Origin: Mycobacterium sp. E1747 | Lineage (GTDB): Bacteria; Actinomycetota; Actinomycetes; Mycobacteriales; Mycobacteriaceae | Direction: 5' to 3' | Assembly (NCBI RefSeq): GCF_001667775.1 | Contig: NZ_LZJI01000049.1 | Span: 1 to 64,000 of the forward strand | Length of the DNA: 64,000 nucleotides | Part shown: positions 61,574 through 64,000 of the stretch, piece by piece | Layout: every line of letters begins with the position of its first letter | Position numbering within the stretch: position 1 is the stretch's first letter | Made by a program: the position numbers and the translations under genes | The notes under the pieces: generated by a model | Told to the model about the DNA's origin: nothing | Database searches by the model: none | Seen by the model: the letters and a program-made list of their open reading frames with translations, nothing else

Positions 61574-62829
61574 CGGGCTTCCCCCTCGGCCGCCGACGAA
61601 GCGGCGCTACGAGCGATCGCGCGTTCGTACACCCGAACCGTTTGAGCGGCCACGGCCTCCCAGCTGAAGACGTTGACCGCGCGGGTGCGCCCCGCCGTGC
61701 CCAGGCTCCGCCGCTTCTCCGGCGAGTCCAGCAAGTCACCGAGCGCGCGGGTGAGCGCGTCGATGTCGGCGGGCGGCACCAGGTCGGCGCAGGCGCCGTC
61801 GGTGCCCAGCACTTCGGGCAGTGCGCCCACCCGGCTGGCCACGATCGGCGTCCCGCTCGCCATGGCCTCCACCGCGGGCAGCGAAAACCCTTCGTAGAGC
61901 GACGGAATGCAGGCGACTTCGGCCGAAGCGAACAGCGCGGCGAGCTCGGCGTCTGAGAGCCCACTGGTGATGTGGACGATGTCGGAGATGCCGAGCTCGG
62001 CGATGAGTTTGTGAGTGGGACCGTTGGGCTCCACCTTGGCGACGAGGCGCAGCTCGAGATCCCTGCTCGTGCGCAGCCGGGCCACCGCGTGCAGCAGGGT
62101 GCGCACACCCTTGAGCGGGGTATCGGCGCTGGCGATCGCGATGATCCGTCCGGCCTTGCGGGGCGACCCCGGCTTGAACAGCTCGGTGTTCACGCCCAGC
62201 GGCACGACGTGCAGCTGGGCGGGGGAAACGCCGAAGTCGCTGACGATGTCGGCGGCCGACGACGACGAGACCGTCAGCAGGTCAGGAATCTGTCGCGCCA
62301 CTTGCTGCTGCATGCCCAGGAATCCATACCATCGCTGCACCAACGGTTTTCGCCACCACCGCGCGGCGGCCAGGTCCAGCACCCGGTCGCGGGTGATGGG
62401 GTGGTGCACGGTGGCCACCACCGGCAGGCCCGCGCCGGCGATCGTGAGCAGTCCGGTGCCCAGGCTCTGGTTGTCGTGGACGACGTCGAAATCGGCTTTC
62501 CGACCGGCCAGCAACCGGGCGGCACGCATCGTGAAAGTCCGCGGCTCCGGGAACCCCGCGGTCCACGTGGTGAGCAGTTCCAACAGGTCGATCGAGTCGC
62601 GAATCTCGCTGGGCCGCGGCACACGGAACGGGTCGGGTTCGCGATAGAGGTCCAGGCTGGGCACCTTGGTCAGCCGCACCCGCGGGTCGAGCAGGTCGGG
62701 GTAGGGCTGGCCGGAGAACACCTCGACGTCATGACCGAGTTCCACCAGCCCGTGGCTGAGATGGCGCACGTAGACGCCCTGTCCGCCGCAGTGGGTTTTA
62801 CTACGGTAGGACAGCAGGGCAATTCGCAT
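61567..62829 (-). CDS. Glycosyltransferase family 4
   Basis: A 420-residue GT-B glycosyltransferase. It opens MRIALLSYRSKTHCGGQGVYVRHLSHGLVELGHDVEVFSG, the GT4 acceptor-side Gly-rich loop, and the donor side has SSSSAADIVSDFGV, VVPLGVNTELFKPGSP and the retaining-enzyme E-x7-E motif in PSLYEGFSLPAVEAM. The ATG at 62829 with AAGAG upstream is the start; longer frames are spurious. Cytoplasmic face of the membrane, with donor probably a nucleotide sugar. First gene of the operon with the methyltransferase and the toroid protein. Confidence 0.92.
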   Translation of the reverse strand: MRIALLSYRSKTHCGGQGVYVRHLSHGLVELGHDVEVFSGQPYPDLLDPRVRLTKVPSLDLYREPDPFRVPRPSEIRDSIDLLELLTTWTAGFPEPRTFTMRAARLLAGRKADFDVVHDNQSLGTGLLTIAGAGLPVVATVHHPITRDRVLDLAAARWWRKPLVQRWYGFLGMQQQVARQIPDLLTVSSSSAADIVSDFGVSPAQLHVVPLGVNTELFKPGSPRKAGRIIAIASADTPLKGVRTLLHAVARLRTSRDLELRLVAKVEPNGPTHKLIAELGISDIVHITSGLSDAELAALFASAEVACIPSLYEGFSLPAVEAMASGTPIVASRVGALPEVLGTDGACADLVPPADIDALTRALGDLLDSPEKRRSLGTAGRTRAVNVFSWEAVAAQTVRVYERAIARSAASSAAEGEARC

Positions 62830-62933
62830 ACTCAACTCTTCTTTGCTGGTGACTGACCGCGGAATAGCGCCGAACCCATCGCGGTCAACGGACTCCCGAA
62901 CTCCGTGACAGCAAACTGGACATGTGTCCAGAC

Positions 62934-63099
62934 TATAGTTCGGTCGGCTAACCGAGCGCAATGAGCTCGAACATCACCGGCTCCCGCAGAAACGGTCCCA
63001 CAAGAATCCGGCACCCCAAGGATCATGCCACCCGGGCACGGGAGCGGGGTTGAACCGTTCGGCCCGCCCGCGCGTATCACTAGGTATATTGAACTATAC
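62934..63099. promoter_or_regulatory. Divergent promoter region with paired GAACTATA elements
   Basis: TATAGTTC (62934-62941) is the reverse complement of GAACTATA (63091-63098). The first sits within ACTATAGT (an 8-base palindrome, 62932-62939), the second within GTATA-N6-TATAC (63084-63099). One is about 105 bases upstream of the glycosyltransferase start, the other about 25 bases upstream of the GMC oxidoreductase start. Two oppositely oriented copies between divergent genes suggest a shared regulator. AT-rich sequence here may also supply -10 boxes. Confidence 0.5.
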
Positions 63100-63122
63100 T
63101 CAGCCGGAGGTGAGGGGAAGTC

Positions 63123-64000
63123 GTGGGTGCTGTATTGGAACCGCGTTACGACGTCATCGTGTGTGGCGCCGGGTCGTCGGGATCGGTGATCGCCGCCCGG
63201 CTGGCGGAGAACCCGGATGTAAATGTGCTGCTGCTGGAAGCGGGCGGCTCCGACGACCTGCCTGCCGTTACCGAGGCGAGCGAGTGGCCGTCCAATCTGG
63301 GAAGTGACCGCGACTGGGGTTTCGCGGCCGAACCCGACCCGCGGCTGCACGGGCGCTCCATCCCGTTCTCGATGGGCAAGGTGCTCGGCGGCGGGTCGAG
63401 CATAAATTTGATGGTTTGGTCGCGAGGACACCGCGGCGACTGGGACCACTTCGCCGCCGAGTCCGGCGAGCCGGCCTGGGCGTACGGGCAGGTGTTGCAG
63501 CTGTATCGGCGGCTTGAGGACTGGCAGGGCACCGGCGAGCCGGATCATCGGGGCAGGGGCGGGCCGGTGTTCGTCGAGCCGGCATCAGAGATGCATCCAC
63601 TCGCGCCGGCGGTACTCGACGCGGCGCGGGCTCATGGCATCCCCACCTATCAGAGTCCGAACGGCCGTTTGATGGAAAACGCGCGCGGCGCCGCCATCGC
63701 TGACCTGCGCAGCCGCAACGGCAAGCGCGAGTCCGTGTTCCGCACCTACGCCGGCCCGCGGATGGGGCAGCCGAACCTGACGGTGGTGCCGCATGCCCTG
63801 GTCACCCGCGTGATCCTCCAGGGTGACCGGGCGGCGGGCGTCGAAGTCCTCCATGCGGGCGCAATCCGTCAAGTCGCCGCCGAGGCGGAGGTGGTGTTGT
63901 CACTCGGCGCGATACACACCCCCAAGGTGCTGATGCAGTCGGGCGTAGGAGACGGCGACGAATTGCGGCGAGCCGGAATCCCGGTCCGCCTGCACTTGCC
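63123..64000 (+). CDS. GMC-family FAD oxidoreductase, cut by the window edge
   Basis: The first 292 residues of a glucose-methanol-choline oxidoreductase (flavin alcohol oxidase/dehydrogenase). GTG 63123 is set by GGAGG (63106-63110). The FAD motif is VIVCGAGSSGSVIAARLAEN with LLLEAGG, followed by the GMC signature GKVLGGGSSINLMVWSRGH and the second signature ending EVVLSLGAIHTPKVLMQSG. The catalytic His/Asn pair lies in the missing C-terminal part. It is divergent from the glycosyltransferase operon, with paired elements between. It may oxidise an alcohol on the operon's product, but could also be choline- or aryl-alcohol-specific. Confidence 0.93.
   Translation, partial: MGAVLEPRYDVIVCGAGSSGSVIAARLAENPDVNVLLLEAGGSDDLPAVTEASEWPSNLGSDRDWGFAAEPDPRLHGRSIPFSMGKVLGGGSSINLMVWSRGHRGDWDHFAAESGEPAWAYGQVLQLYRRLEDWQGTGEPDHRGRGGPVFVEPASEMHPLAPAVLDAARAHGIPTYQSPNGRLMENARGAAIADLRSRNGKRESVFRTYAGPRMGQPNLTVVPHALVTRVILQGDRAAGVEVLHAGAIRQVAAEAEVVLSLGAIHTPKVLMQSGVGDGDELRRAGIPVRLHL

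Overview
The window is high-GC actinobacterial DNA and reads as a slow-growing, non-tuberculous Mycobacterium. Gene content and order follow the M. tuberculosis segment from about Rv1880c to Rv1932: cyp140, lppE, an SDR, an SRPBCC protein, rpfC, secreted chorismate mutase, fbpB (Ag85B), Rv1891-Rv1898-like genes, a macro-domain protein, cinA, a nanT-like transporter, Rv1903, aao, Rv1906c, a PEBP lipoprotein, fadB5, Rv1913, Rv1914c, aceA (icl2), fadD31, Rv1927, Rv1928c, Rv1930c, Rv1931c and tpx. These equivalences rest on recognising the proteins and their order, not on a search.

Layout. 0.3-3.9 kb: adenylate cyclase, EamA transporter, NTF2-fold protein. 3.9-9.9 kb: cyp140-lppE-SDR-SRPBCC, then a secretome block (RpfC, chorismate mutase, Ag85B). 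10.5-17.5 kb: a DUF7159-type membrane protein, a YceI-like protein, a CYP125-like P450 with a zinc alcohol dehydrogenase, small Rv1891-1893-like genes and a nitronate monooxygenase. 17.6-21.0 kb: a frameshifted DUF222/HNH gene and a Baeyer-Villiger-type monooxygenase, inserted relative to M. tuberculosis. 21.0-31.3 kb: the Rv1895-Rv1906c series. 31.3-31.9 kb: decayed TetR and FAD-oxidoreductase genes where M. tuberculosis has furA-katG. 31.9-38.6 kb: PEBP lipoprotein to an intact isocitrate lyase 2. 38.6-42.3 kb: small secreted or lipid-anchored proteins and a luciferase-like oxidoreductase. 42.4-49.7 kb: fadD31 to tpx. 49.8-58.3 kb: accessory genes mixed with several gene fragments. 58.3-64 kb: a cutinase, a methyltransferase, a tight glycosyltransferase-methyltransferase-toroid operon and a divergent, truncated GMC oxidoreductase.

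How the genes work together. A lipid and sterol theme recurs. Three KstR-like motifs (TNNAACNNGTTNNA or one mismatch from it) lie upstream of the CYP125-like/ADH pair, the nitronate monooxygenase, and a divergent SDR/NTF2-fold pair. Isocitrate lyase 2, the acyl-AMP ligase, the enoyl-CoA hydratase, the acyl-CoA-dehydrogenase-fold flavoenzyme and the BVMO fit fatty-acid or sterol metabolism.

The least familiar unit is the overlapping operon 62829-59752 (GT4, methyltransferase, alpha/alpha-toroid protein). It is divergent from a GMC oxidoreductase, and a shared GAACTATA element lies in inverted orientation between them. No tRNA, rRNA, CRISPR array, complete insertion sequence or prophage was seen.
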